64,000 bases of DNA from Modestobacter marinus (lineage in GTDB: Bacteria > Actinomycetota > Actinomycetes > Mycobacteriales > Geodermatophilaceae). This document shows positions 44,001 to 52,952 of the stretch, piece after piece. The notes beneath the pieces are model-generated. The model searched no databases. It saw only the letters and a list, made by a program, of their open reading frames with translations, and was not told the DNA's origin. The stretch lies in contig NZ_JAAMPA010000001.1 of NCBI RefSeq assembly GCF_011758655.1, forward strand, positions 1,426,001-1,490,000, in the 5' to 3' direction. A program made the position numbers and the translations under genes. Each line of letters opens with the position of its first letter. Within the stretch, counting starts at the first letter, position 1.

Positions 44001-46059
44001 CTGGCTGGGTGACGCCTTCGCCTCCGGCGGCTCGGTGGGCTACGACCACAAGGCGATGGGCATCACCGCCCGCGGCGCCTGGGAGTCGGTCACCCGGCAC
44101 TTCCGTGAGCTGGGCGTGGACGTGCAGAGCCAGGAGGTCACCGTCGTCGGCATCGGCGACATGTCCGGTGACGTGTTCGGCAACGGGATGCTGCTGTCGG
44201 AGCACCTGCGGCTGGTGGCGGCCTTCGACCACCGGCACGTCTTCGTCGACCCGACCCCGGACGCCGCCGCCTCCTTCGCCGAGCGCCGGCGGCTGTTCGC
44301 GCTGCCGCGGTCCTCGTGGGCCGACTACGACCGCTCGCTGATCAGCCCCGGCGGCGGGGTGTGGCCGCGGACGGCGAAGTCGGTGCCGGTCTCCGCGCCG
44401 ATGCGCGAGGCGCTGGGGCTGGCCGACGACGTGGAGGCGCTGAGCCCGCCGGAGCTGGTGCGCGCGGTGCTGCTCGCCCCGGTCGACCTGCTGTTCAACG
44501 GCGGGATCGGCACCTACGTGAAGGCCGCCGGGGAGAGCGCGCTGGACGTGGGGGACAAGGCCAACGACGCGGTGCGGGTCGACGGCGGCCAGCTGCGGGT
44601 CCGGGTGGTCGGCGAGGGCGGCAACCTGGGCCTGACCCAGCGGGGGCGGATCGAGTACGCCCTGGCCGGCGGCCGGGTGAACACGGACGCGATCGACAAC
44701 TCCGCGGGCGTCGACACCTCCGACCACGAGGTCAACATCAAGATCGCGCTGAACCGGGTGGTGGACGACGGGCGGTTGGACCCGGCCGGCCGGGCGCGGC
44801 TGCTGGAGGAGATGACCGACGAGGTCGCCGCGGCCGTGCTCGGGGACAACTACGCGCAGAACGCCACCCTGGCCACCGAGTGCGCCGCGTCCCGCGGTCT
44901 GCTCGACGCACACCAGCGGTACCTGCGGGCGCTGGAGCGCTCCGGCCGGCTGGACCGCGTGGTGGAGGACCTGCCCGACGACCGCGCGATCACCGAGCGC
45001 CGCCGCGACGGCCAGGCCCTGACCGGCCCCGAGCTCTCCGTGCTGCTGGCCTACGCCAAGATCGAGGCCGGCGACGCGGTGCTGGACTCGGGCCTGCCCG
45101 ACGACCCGGCGCTGGCCGAGCTGCTCCAGGAGTACTTCCCGACCGCACTGCGCGCCCGCTTCCCCACCGCGCTGGCCGGTCACCCGCTGGACCGCGAGAT
45201 CGTGGCCACGGTGCTGAGCAACCGGGCGGTGAACACCGCCGGCGTCACCGGGCTGTTCCGGCTGGGTGAGGAGACCGGCGCCCCGGTCGCCGCGGTCGTG
45301 CGGGCGCACACCGTGGCCCGGGCGGTGTTCGACGTCGACCGGCTGTGGGACGCCCCCCGGGACCTGGACAACCGGGTCCCGGCCGCCACCCAGGTGCACC
45401 TGCGCACCGAGGCGACCCGGCTGGCCGAGCGGAGCACCCGCTGGCTGCTGCGGATCCCCGAGCTGACTGCGGAGCCGGCGGCGACGCTGGCCCCGGTGAT
45501 CGAGCGGTTCGCCGGGCCGGTCGCCGAGGTGCGCGCCGGCCTGCCCGGCTGGCTGCTGGGCGCCGACGCCGAGGCCTACGCCGAGCGGGCCGCGGAGCTG
45601 CGGGCCGCCGGCGTCCCGCCGGAGCTGGCCGCCGTGGTCGCGGCGGCGCCGCTGCTGCCGACCGCGCTGGACCTGGCGGTGGTCGCCGAGGACACCGGCG
45701 CGCCCATCGCGCTGGCGGCCCAGGTGTCGCAGTGCCTGGCCGAGCGGCTGGGCCTGGTGCCACTCCGTGAGCTGGTCATCGGGCTGCCCCGGGACCGGCG
45801 CTGGCCGTCGATGGCCCGGGCGAGCCTGCGCGACGACCTGGCGAGCGAGCAGGCGACGCTCACCGCTGACGTGCTGGGCCTGCGGAACTCCGACGGCGAG
45901 GCCGCGGCGGAGCTCGTCGAGCGGTGGGTCGACGCCTGGGACGTCGCCCAGCAACGGGCCGCGGCCCAGCTCGCCGACCTCGCCGCCGGTGACCGGCACG
46001 AGCTGGCCGAGCTGCTGGTCGCCGTCCGCACGCTCCGGGGGCTGCGCCGCCGCCGCTGA
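41074..46059 (+). CDS. gdh: NAD-specific glutamate dehydrogenase, 180-kDa class
   Basis: At 1661 residues this is a large (L_180) NAD-dependent glutamate dehydrogenase that oxidises glutamate to 2-oxoglutarate and ammonium. The catalytic core lies near residues 820-1250, with [39 protein letters not shown] broken over two motifs and the Rossmann stretch [20 protein letters not shown]. Long N- and C-terminal regulatory regions are present and the frame is intact. It probably serves carbon use of amino acids. ATG 41074 is preferred over GTG 41068. Confidence 0.93.
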   Translation: [1661 protein letters not shown]

Positions 46060-46127
46060 GGGCAACGTCCGCGACACGCCGACGTGGGTGGAGTAGGGAG
46101 CCACCCGGTGGGGCACGACCGGAAATC

Positions 46128-46577
46128 GTGAAGACCGTCGTGATCGCCACCCTGGGTGGCCTGCTGACCCTCGCCGGGATCGGCCTGCTGGTGCTGCCCG
46201 GCCCCGGCTTCGTCCTCGTCGCCGCCGGGCTGGCGGTGCTGGCCACCCGCTTCACCTGGGCGCGCAAGCCACTCGACTACGCCCAGGACAAGGCGGTGGC
46301 GGGCGTCGAGGAGGTCGGCCGAAGCCCGTGGCGCGCGGCCGGGGCCGTCGTCGCCGCCCTCGCGCTGGTCGCCGTCGGCGTGCTCGCGCTCTCCGGGGTG
46401 GAACTGCCCTTCGTCAACGCGCTGAGCGCCGTCGTCCTGGTGCTCTCCGGCCTGTTCCTGGTGGGCACGGTGGTCTTCGCCCGCAAGCACGAGAAGGTCA
46501 TGGTCGCCCGGGCCCACCGCCCGGCCGGGGTCGCCGGCACGGACGGCGCCTACCGGGTGGCGCCCACCACCGAGTGA
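46128..46577 (+). CDS. PGPGW-family membrane protein
   Basis: A 149-residue membrane protein with four hydrophobic segments. The LLVLPGPGFVLVAAGLAVLATRFTWARKPLD stretch resembles the PGPGW motif of this actinobacterial family, although the motif is scored by eye. Function is not known. It is convergent with the alpha-glucosidase gene, with only 4 bases between stops and no room for a terminator hairpin outside coding DNA. Confidence 0.7.
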   Translation: MKTVVIATLGGLLTLAGIGLLVLPGPGFVLVAAGLAVLATRFTWARKPLDYAQDKAVAGVEEVGRSPWRAAGAVVAALALVAVGVLALSGVELPFVNALSAVVLVLSGLFLVGTVVFARKHEKVMVARAHRPAGVAGTDGAYRVAPTTE

Positions 46578-46581
46578 GTCC

Positions 46582-48285
46582 TCAGGGCAGCCGCACGACC
46601 CGGGCTTCCCAGGCCGCCAGCCGCAACGGGTCCGGGTCGGGGAGGTTGCCCAGCACCAGCTCGGCGTCCACCGCGGCCGGCAGCAGGTCGGCCAGGGAGT
46701 GTGCCGTCGCACTGACGTTGCACACCACGAGCAGCGTCTCCCCGTCCAGTGAGCGGGTGAACGCGTAGACCTCCTCGTGCCCGGGGAGCAGCATGGTGAA
46801 GTCGCCCAGCTGGACCGTCCGGGAGGCGTGCCGCAGCGCGATCAGTGCCCGGTGGTGGGCCAGGACGGACCGCGGGTCCGTGCGCTGCGCCGCGGCGTTC
46901 CACTCGCGGTGGTCGGGGTTGACCGCGATCCACGGCGTCCCGGTGGTGAAGCCGGCGTGTTCGGTGGCGTCCCACTGCACCGGGGTGCGGGCGTTGTCCC
47001 GGCTGACCGGCCGGATCGCGGCCAGCACCGCCTCGGGGTCGTGCCCGGCGGCGACCGCCTGGGCGAAGTGGTTGAGCGATTCGACGTCCCGGAAGTCGGC
47101 CAGCGTCGCGAACGGGGCGTTGGCCATGCCCAGCTCCTCGCCCTGGTAGACGTAGGGCGTCCCGCGGTGCAGGTGCAGCAGGGTCGCCAGGCAGGTGGCG
47201 GAGTCCCGCCGGTGCTCGGGGCTGTCGTCACCGAACCGGGAGACCGCCCGCGGCTGGTCGTGGTTGTCCCAGTAGAGGGAGTTCCACCCCACCTCGGCCA
47301 GCCCGGCCTGCCAGCGCCCGAAGGAGGCCTTGAGGTCGGTCAGTCGCAGCGGCCGGGCGTGCCACTTGTCCCCGTCGAAGTCCAGCCCCACGTGCTCGAA
47401 CTGGAACACCATGTCGACCTCGGCCCGGGCCGGGTCGGTGAACAGCCGCGCCTGCTCCACGGTCACGCCGGGCATCTCGCCGACGGTCAGCAGCCGCTCG
47501 GGCCGCCCGGCGAACACCTCGCGGTGCATCTCCTGCAGGAACTCGTGGATGCGCGGCCCGCAGAGGTAGGACGCCGACCCGTCGCCGTACGGCGCGCCCG
47601 GCAGGGGTGGGCCGTCGTGCAGGCTGCCGTCGGGGGCGACGTCCTTGGAGATCATGTTGATGACGTCCATCCGGAAGCCGTCGACCCCGCGGTCCAGCCA
47701 CCACCGCATCATCGCGTAGATCGCCTCGCGGACCTGCGGGTTCTCCCAGTTCAGGTCGGGCTGGGTGCGGTCGAACAGGTGCAGGTAGTACTCCCCGCTG
47801 GCCTCGTCCAGCTCCCAGGTCGGGCCGGAGAAGAAGGAGTGCCAGTTGGTCGGCTCGGCGCCGGGCGCACCCGCGGTCAGGCCTGCCCGCGCCGGCCGCC
47901 ACCAGTACCAGTCGCGCTTGGGCGAGGTGCGCGACGCCCGGCTCTCCTGGAACCACGGGTGCTGGTCGCTGGTGTGGTTGACCACCAGGTCCATGACCAG
48001 CTTCATCCCGCGCTCGTGCACCTCCGCGAGCAGCTCGTCGAACTGCTCCAGCGTGCCGAACGTCGGGTCGATGGCCTGGTAGTCGCTGATGTCGTAGCCG
48101 TTGTCCGCCTGGGGCGAGGCGTACACCGGTGACAGCCACAGGACGTCGACGCCCAGGTCGGCCAGGTGGTCCAGCCGGTGCCGGATGCCGGCGAGGTCAC
48201 CGATGCCGTCGCCGTCGGAGTCCATGAACGACCGCGGGTAGACCTGGTAGACGACGGCACTGGTCCACCACGGGGTGTCGGTCAC
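46582..48285 (-). CDS. GH13 alpha-glucosidase (oligo-1,6-glucosidase-like)
   Basis: A 567-residue glycoside hydrolase family 13 enzyme, cytoplasmic by lack of a signal peptide. The barrel motifs are DLVVNHTSDQH, GFRMDVINM with the nucleophile Asp, TVGEMPGV with the acid/base Glu and WDNHDQPR with the third Asp. The QPDLNWENP motif fits the oligo-1,6-glucosidase, trehalose-6-phosphate hydrolase and alpha-glucosidase group. It would release glucose from small alpha-glucosides. It lies 12 bases beyond the stop side of the amidase gene, suggesting one transcript. The start is GTG 48285. Confidence 0.9.
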   Translation of the reverse strand: MTDTPWWTSAVVYQVYPRSFMDSDGDGIGDLAGIRHRLDHLADLGVDVLWLSPVYASPQADNGYDISDYQAIDPTFGTLEQFDELLAEVHERGMKLVMDLVVNHTSDQHPWFQESRASRTSPKRDWYWWRPARAGLTAGAPGAEPTNWHSFFSGPTWELDEASGEYYLHLFDRTQPDLNWENPQVREAIYAMMRWWLDRGVDGFRMDVINMISKDVAPDGSLHDGPPLPGAPYGDGSASYLCGPRIHEFLQEMHREVFAGRPERLLTVGEMPGVTVEQARLFTDPARAEVDMVFQFEHVGLDFDGDKWHARPLRLTDLKASFGRWQAGLAEVGWNSLYWDNHDQPRAVSRFGDDSPEHRRDSATCLATLLHLHRGTPYVYQGEELGMANAPFATLADFRDVESLNHFAQAVAAGHDPEAVLAAIRPVSRDNARTPVQWDATEHAGFTTGTPWIAVNPDHREWNAAAQRTDPRSVLAHHRALIALRHASRTVQLGDFTMLLPGHEEVYAFTRSLDGETLLVVCNVSATAHSLADLLPAAVDAELVLGNLPDPDPLRLAAWEARVVRLP

Positions 48286-48297
48286 CGCCCCACCCTC

Positions 48298-49719
48298 TCA
48301 GCCCAGCGGTGGTCGCCGCAGCCCGTGGCCGGTGGCCTGCTCGAACGCGTGCCCGACCTCCAGCACCGTCCGGTCGGCCCGCGGCGCCCCGATGACCTGC
48401 AGGCCCACCGGCAGCCCGTCGGGGGTGAACCCGCCGGGCACCGACAGCGCCGGGCACCCGGTCGCCGAGATGAGCGTGCACGACCGCATCCAGCCCAGGT
48501 AGTCCTCCTGCGGGACGCCGGCGACCTCGGTCGGGTACTCCTGCTCCACCGGGAACGGCAGCACCTGGGTGGTCGGGGCCAGCAGCACGTCGTAGCGCTC
48601 GAAGAACTCGACGACCCGCTGGTACAGCGCCGTGTGCGCCACCTCCGCGCGGCCGACGTCGGCGCCGGTCAGCTCGGCGCCGCGGGCGGCGTTCCAGCGG
48701 ATCGTCTCCTTGACCTGGTCCGGGTGCCGGCGCACCAGGTCGCCGTAGCTGGCCTCGAACAGCCAGGCCCGCAGCACGCCGAACGCCTCGTCGGCGCCGG
48801 TGAGGTCCGGGCAGTCCTCCTCGACGGTCGCGCCGAGGTCGCGGAACACCCCGAGCTGCGCCATCAGCACCGCGGTGATCGCCGGGTCGACCGGGACCCG
48901 GCCGCCCAGGTCGGGCGCCCAGGCCACCCGCAGGCCGGTCAGCTCGGTCGGCAGCGGTGCGGCCAGCGGCGCGCCGGGCTCGCTCAGCGAGATCGGCACC
49001 CGCGGGTCGGGGCCGGCCAGGGCGGACATGGCCAGCGCGACGTCGGCGACGGTGCGGCCCATCGGTCCCTGCACCGACAGCTGCGACCAGCCGATCGCCG
49101 TCGGGTGGCTGGGCACCCGGCCGGGCGTGGGGCGCAGCCCGACGACGTTGCAGAACGCGGCCGGGTTGCGCAGCGAGCCGCCCATGTCGCTGCCCTCGGC
49201 GAGCGGCACCAGCCCGGCGGCCAGGGCCGCGGCCGCACCGCCGGAGGAGCCCCCGGCGGACAGCCCGTGCCGGTAGGGGTTGTGGGTGGCGCCGAAGAGG
49301 GTGTTGAAGGTGTGCGACCCGGCCGCGAACTCCGGCACGTTCGTCTTGCCGACCCGGATCGCCCCGGCGGCGCGGAGCCGGGCGACCACGAGCTCGTCCT
49401 CGGCCGGCACGTTCTCGGCGTGCAGCGGCGAGCCCCAGGTGGTCCGCATGCCGCCGGTGACGTGGGTGTCCTTGTGGGCGACCGGCAGCCCGTGCAGCGG
49501 GCCGATCGGCTCCCCCGCGGCCTGCCGGGCGTCGGCGGCGTCGGCCGCGGCCCGGGCACCCTCGGCGTCCAGGGTGACGATCGCGTTGAGCTCCGGGTTC
49601 AGCCGCTCGATCCGGTCGAGGTGGGCGTCCATCAGCTCCCGGGCGGAGACCTCCCGGTCGCGGACCAGCGCGGCCAGCTCGGTCGCCGGACGGGTGCACA
49701 GCTCGTCGAGGTCGCTCAC
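48298..49719 (-). CDS. Amidase-signature-family hydrolase
   Basis: A 473-residue amidase. The Ser-cisSer-Lys triad is intact: Lys in LPVAHKDT, the cis-Ser in SAGGSSGGAAAALAAG and the nucleophile Ser in EGSDMGGSLRNPA. It hydrolyses an unidentified amide; GatA-like function is unlikely because gatB and gatC are absent. The GTG at 49719 gives the normal N-terminus. It is 90 bases downstream of the GC-poor gene. Confidence 0.9.
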   Translation of the reverse strand: MSDLDELCTRPATELAALVRDREVSARELMDAHLDRIERLNPELNAIVTLDAEGARAAADAADARQAAGEPIGPLHGLPVAHKDTHVTGGMRTTWGSPLHAENVPAEDELVVARLRAAGAIRVGKTNVPEFAAGSHTFNTLFGATHNPYRHGLSAGGSSGGAAAALAAGLVPLAEGSDMGGSLRNPAAFCNVVGLRPTPGRVPSHPTAIGWSQLSVQGPMGRTVADVALAMSALAGPDPRVPISLSEPGAPLAAPLPTELTGLRVAWAPDLGGRVPVDPAITAVLMAQLGVFRDLGATVEEDCPDLTGADEAFGVLRAWLFEASYGDLVRRHPDQVKETIRWNAARGAELTGADVGRAEVAHTALYQRVVEFFERYDVLLAPTTQVLPFPVEQEYPTEVAGVPQEDYLGWMRSCTLISATGCPALSVPGGFTPDGLPVGLQVIGAPRADRTVLEVGHAFEQATGHGLRRPPLG

Positions 49720-49808
49720 CCCGGCGACCGTACTGGGTATCTCAGCGTTGAGGAACCTCGTGCGTGTGTGAGGGTAGGCATCAGGTGTCGCAGGCAGCAG
49801 ACCAGGAG

Positions 49809-51101
49809 CTAACGAGCTGCGATCAGCAGGGCGGCTCCATCACTCGATACAGACCAAGCCCGGTGCGAGTCTTGCGGTCGTTGAGTTCGATCAATCCGGA
49901 GTGACTCACCCTGTGCATGCAACACCGCTGCCGCGTTGCCGTGAAGCAAGGCTTCGTCCAACTCCTCAGTCACACCCAGGAAGATCTCTATTCGTCCGCC
50001 CGGGAGGGAGATATCAGTGCTTACTCCGATGAGTCCTACGCCCCCGGCGATCTCGCGGGTCTCACGGCTGGGCAGGTCGTCGGCCCTACGAGTCTTCCTG
50101 GCTAGTAGGTCGTCCGGGGCCCAGCGGCGAAAGGCTGCGGCACTGTTGCCAAAATCAGCAAGGTTTGCCCAGGATGCCCGTATTGCGTTTGCAGCCGCGT
50201 CTTCCGCCACTCCATCTTCGGCGCCGAGTTCCACGTCCGCTCGGTTGTCCAGCCTCTCGGCGTCGATGGTGATCTCTAGTCCCGCCTCCCCTTCGTGCAA
50301 AGCTTCGGGAGGGGTGTAGGTGAGTGTGGACCTAGCCGCGTTCCTGCTTGGGTTGCGAGCGTCTCGTTTCAGCTTCAGAGCGTTGTAGTATAGGTATTCG
50401 CCATCCATCACGGTGCTGACTGCCAAGCCGCGAGGAATCCGTTCGTCCAACTCCACTCCTAGCAGTTGCTGGCCAGCGGTGGCGAGTTGCCTGACGCTGT
50501 GGCTGTCGGACCGGGTCCCTTTGCTCTCAAGCATCAAGATGCGGAGTCGCTGTAGGTCTCGCGGGTCCTGACTGATCATGACGTAGTCAGCTCGCTTCCC
50601 CCCGGATTGGGAGACCCGCTTGTTGGCACCCCACTTTTGCAGGGTGCGCTTCCCGATCGCCACGTCGATGTCGACAACGTGGTGTCTTGCAGCAGTTCCG
50701 AGCAGGTGATTGATCCAGTGTTCGGCTACGAGCACGGAGAAGCCCACGCCCAGTTCCTCGCTCAGAACGCGTCGCTGATTTCCTCTGATGCGGCGGCCGG
50801 CGGTGGAAAGGCGGAGCGCTGGCTCGGCAGTTAGGGCGCCTAGGTAGCGAAACAGAGCCCAGTAGCGGTACTGGTCCAGGAAATCCTGCTGGTGGTTCGG
50901 CTTGGTTGCCTTGGCCAGGTTCAGCAATGCATCCAGGATGCTCGTCTCGAGTCCTGCGTCGAGTGCAGGGTGTGCCTCCAAGACGGTGGAGTGGCCGGCA
51001 GTCGTCAAGGCCGTGTGAACACGCGCCTCGAGGTCGCCGTTGCTCCTGCCTTCCAGGTAGACGGGCGTCTGGGCGGCGGCTAGTACATCTGCGATGTCCA
51101 T
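49809..51101 (-). CDS. Unknown protein with PD-(D/E)XK-like core, GC-depressed
   Basis: This 430-residue protein matches no family I know. Residues 168-197 read as a restriction-endonuclease-like core: Asp172 in KRADYVMI, then a strand RILMLESKGT with Glu192-x-Lys194. Many defence and repair nucleases share such D-Xn-ExK cores. The DNA is far less GC rich than its surroundings (60% and 63% in two 60-base lines counted, against 77-82% nearby), and rare CTA leucine codons occur, which suggests transfer. No methylase, helicase or toxin partner is adjacent. The start is ATG 51101. Confidence 0.55.
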   Translation of the reverse strand: MDIADVLAAAQTPVYLEGRSNGDLEARVHTALTTAGHSTVLEAHPALDAGLETSILDALLNLAKATKPNHQQDFLDQYRYWALFRYLGALTAEPALRLSTAGRRIRGNQRRVLSEELGVGFSVLVAEHWINHLLGTAARHHVVDIDVAIGKRTLQKWGANKRVSQSGGKRADYVMISQDPRDLQRLRILMLESKGTRSDSHSVRQLATAGQQLLGVELDERIPRGLAVSTVMDGEYLYYNALKLKRDARNPSRNAARSTLTYTPPEALHEGEAGLEITIDAERLDNRADVELGAEDGVAEDAAANAIRASWANLADFGNSAAAFRRWAPDDLLARKTRRADDLPSRETREIAGGVGLIGVSTDISLPGGRIEIFLGVTEELDEALLHGNAAAVLHAQGESLRIDRTQRPQDSHRAWSVSSDGAALLIAAR

Positions 51102-51197
51102 TGCAGCGATGCTATTTAGTGCGTCAGGTGGACAGACGCGACTCGCCTTACCGGACTGTCCCTCGTTGAGTCACCCCTGTCTCAACCCTGCCAGCCG

Positions 51198-51956
51198 TCA
51201 GCGGGTCACCGCTGCGGCCGGGACGACGAGGGTCAGCTCCGTCCCGCCGTCGTGTTCCACGTGCAACCCGCCCCGGCGCAGCAGCGCCCGCAGCCGGACG
51301 ACGGAGTCCGGCTCGGCCGTGGTGGTCGCCAGCAGCCGTGCCAGCCGGCCCTTGTGCGCCTTGTTGAAGTGGGAGACGACCGCCCGGGTGCCGTCGGGGC
51401 GCTCGCTGAGCACCTGCACGGTGATCGCGCCCGGCACCGGGGCCAGCTCGGCGTAGGCGCCCGACCGCAGGTCGACCACCAGGTCGTCGACGCCGGCCAG
51501 CACGTCGGTGAGCACCGGCTTCCACAGCGAGCGCAGGGTCGGCAGCCCGGGCAGGGAGCTGCCCGCGGAGAGCCGGTAGGCGGGGACGGGGTCGTCGGCC
51601 CGCAGCAGCCCGAACAGCGCCGACCCCACCGCGAGCCGCCCGGCGGCCCGGCGTCGCTGCGCGCGGGTGAGGGACCGGACGTCCAGCGCGTCGTAGAGCA
51701 CGCCGGTGTAGCGCTCGATCGCCGGCATGGTCGGGCTGGTGCGCAGCGCGGCGTTGCGGGCGATCTCGCCGTCCTGGGCGGGGGAGAGGCCGAGGGCCGC
51801 GCGGGCGGCCGGGACGTCGGCGGCGAGGGTCACCACCGCCTCCACCAACTGCTCCCGGAGGGGGTTCAGCTCCGGGGTGCCGAGGGCACCCAGGTCCAGT
51901 GGGGCGCCGTCCCCACCGGGGTGCTTGGTCTCCGACGGCGGCAGCAGGACGAGCAC
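51198..51956 (-). CDS. yaaA: Peroxide stress protein YaaA
   Basis: A 252-residue YaaA (DUF328/UPF0246) protein. Signature stretches are LVLLPPSETK at the N-terminus, YTGVLYDALD, LFGLLRADDPVPAYRLS and VVSHFNKAHKGRLAR. YaaA lowers free iron and protects DNA during peroxide stress in E. coli. The start is GTG 51956. The 3' part encodes one copy of the GTTSCACGTGGAAC motif, in GGLHVEHD. Confidence 0.9.
   Translation of the reverse strand: MLVLLPPSETKHPGGDGAPLDLGALGTPELNPLREQLVEAVVTLAADVPAARAALGLSPAQDGEIARNAALRTSPTMPAIERYTGVLYDALDVRSLTRAQRRRAAGRLAVGSALFGLLRADDPVPAYRLSAGSSLPGLPTLRSLWKPVLTDVLAGVDDLVVDLRSGAYAELAPVPGAITVQVLSERPDGTRAVVSHFNKAHKGRLARLLATTTAEPDSVVRLRALLRRGGLHVEHDGGTELTLVVPAAAVTR
51254..51267 (-). 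promoter_or_regulatory. GTTGCACGTGGAAC motif, copy 4 (inside yaaA)
   Basis: On the minus strand this is GTTGCACGTGGAAC, identical to copies at 38232 and 60492. It is the only copy inside a coding sequence, near the end of yaaA. Confidence 0.4.
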
Positions 51957-52085
51957 GAGGACGAACGGTAGGTGACCGCGCGCGCCGTGTTCGTGCGCGC
52001 CCCCGGGTCGCGTGATCTACCGTTCGGCGACCGCTGCGTTCGCAGTGCAGGGTGGTCGGCCGGTGAGGACAGGAGGTGACGGCAG

Positions 52086-52937
52086 GTGCTCGTGCTGGAC
52101 AGTGCAGCCGTCTCCACCCGCGGTCCCCGCCCGGACAACCAGGACTCCGCGGTCGCCGGCCCGCGGCTGATCGGCATCGCCGACGGGGTCGGCGGCAACG
52201 TCGGCGGCGCGGTCGCCTCCTCGCTGGTGGTCAACTGGCTGGCCCCGCTGGCCACCGGCAGCACCGGCGAGGGTGCGGACGACCCGGTGCGGATCGTGGC
52301 CAGCGCGAACGAACGGATCCGGGCCGCCTACACCGAGCGCCCGCGGCTGCGGACGATGGCGACCACGATGACCGTGCTGTACGTCGACGCCGACGGGCTG
52401 GCGCTGCTGCACATCGGCGACTCCCGCGGCTACCTGCTCCAGGACGGCGAGCTGCAGCAGGTCAGCACCGACCACACCCTGGTCCAGGCGCTGATCGACG
52501 CCGGCTCGCTCACGCCGGCCGAGGCGAAGGTGCACCCCCAGCGGTCGGCGGTCTACGCGGCCCTGCACGGCGCGGACGACGACGTCGCCGCGGTCGACGT
52601 GCTGCGGCTGGAGGCGCGCGCCGGTGACCGGGTGATGGTCTGCTCCGACGGGCTGTCCGACGTCGTCCCGCCGGCGGTGCTGTGCGACCTGCTGGCTGCC
52701 GAGGGCACGCCCCTCGAGGCCGCTGCGCGCCTGCGGGACGCCGCGCTGGCCGGGCCGCCCACCGACAACATCACCGTCGTCGTCGCCGACGTGCTGGAGG
52801 AGGTGCCGGACGGCGGCCCGGTGCGGGTGTGCACGTTCGGCGCGGCCACCGAGCTCCGCGAGGAGACCGCCGAGGCGCTGGAGGCCGTCTGGCCCGGCCC
52901 GGTGCCGGTCGGCCTGGTCCAGCACCGCCCCCGCTGA
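52086..52937 (+). CDS. PP2C-family protein serine/threonine phosphatase
   Basis: A 283-residue stand-alone PP2C phosphatase. Metal-binding motifs are RPDNQDS, IADGVGGNVGG, HIGDSRGYLL, CSDGLSDVV and DNITVVV. It is soluble and of the bacterial Stp-like or PphA-like type. Its kinase partner is not in the window. The GTG start follows GGAGG at about 52072-52076. It is divergent from yaaA across about 130 bases that contain a GCGCGC-rich imperfect inverted repeat. Confidence 0.88.
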   Translation: MLVLDSAAVSTRGPRPDNQDSAVAGPRLIGIADGVGGNVGGAVASSLVVNWLAPLATGSTGEGADDPVRIVASANERIRAAYTERPRLRTMATTMTVLYVDADGLALLHIGDSRGYLLQDGELQQVSTDHTLVQALIDAGSLTPAEAKVHPQRSAVYAALHGADDDVAAVDVLRLEARAGDRVMVCSDGLSDVVPPAVLCDLLAAEGTPLEAAARLRDAALAGPPTDNITVVVADVLEEVPDGGPVRVCTFGAATELREETAEALEAVWPGPVPVGLVQHRPR

Positions 52938-52952
52938 GCTCTGAGCCCTGAT

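Noticed and set aside
41059-46116. A 1685-codon open frame antisense to the glutamate dehydrogenase gene
   Set aside because: Long antisense frames are expected at this GC content because stop codons are rare. The product is low complexity (His, Gly, Val, Gln, Arg rich) and matches no family, while the sense strand encodes a full enzyme.
49720-51200. A larger genomic island with attachment sites around the PD-(D/E)XK-like gene
   Set aside because: No integrase, tRNA or convincing direct repeats flank the gene. The AT-richer composition is limited to this one gene and its short margins.
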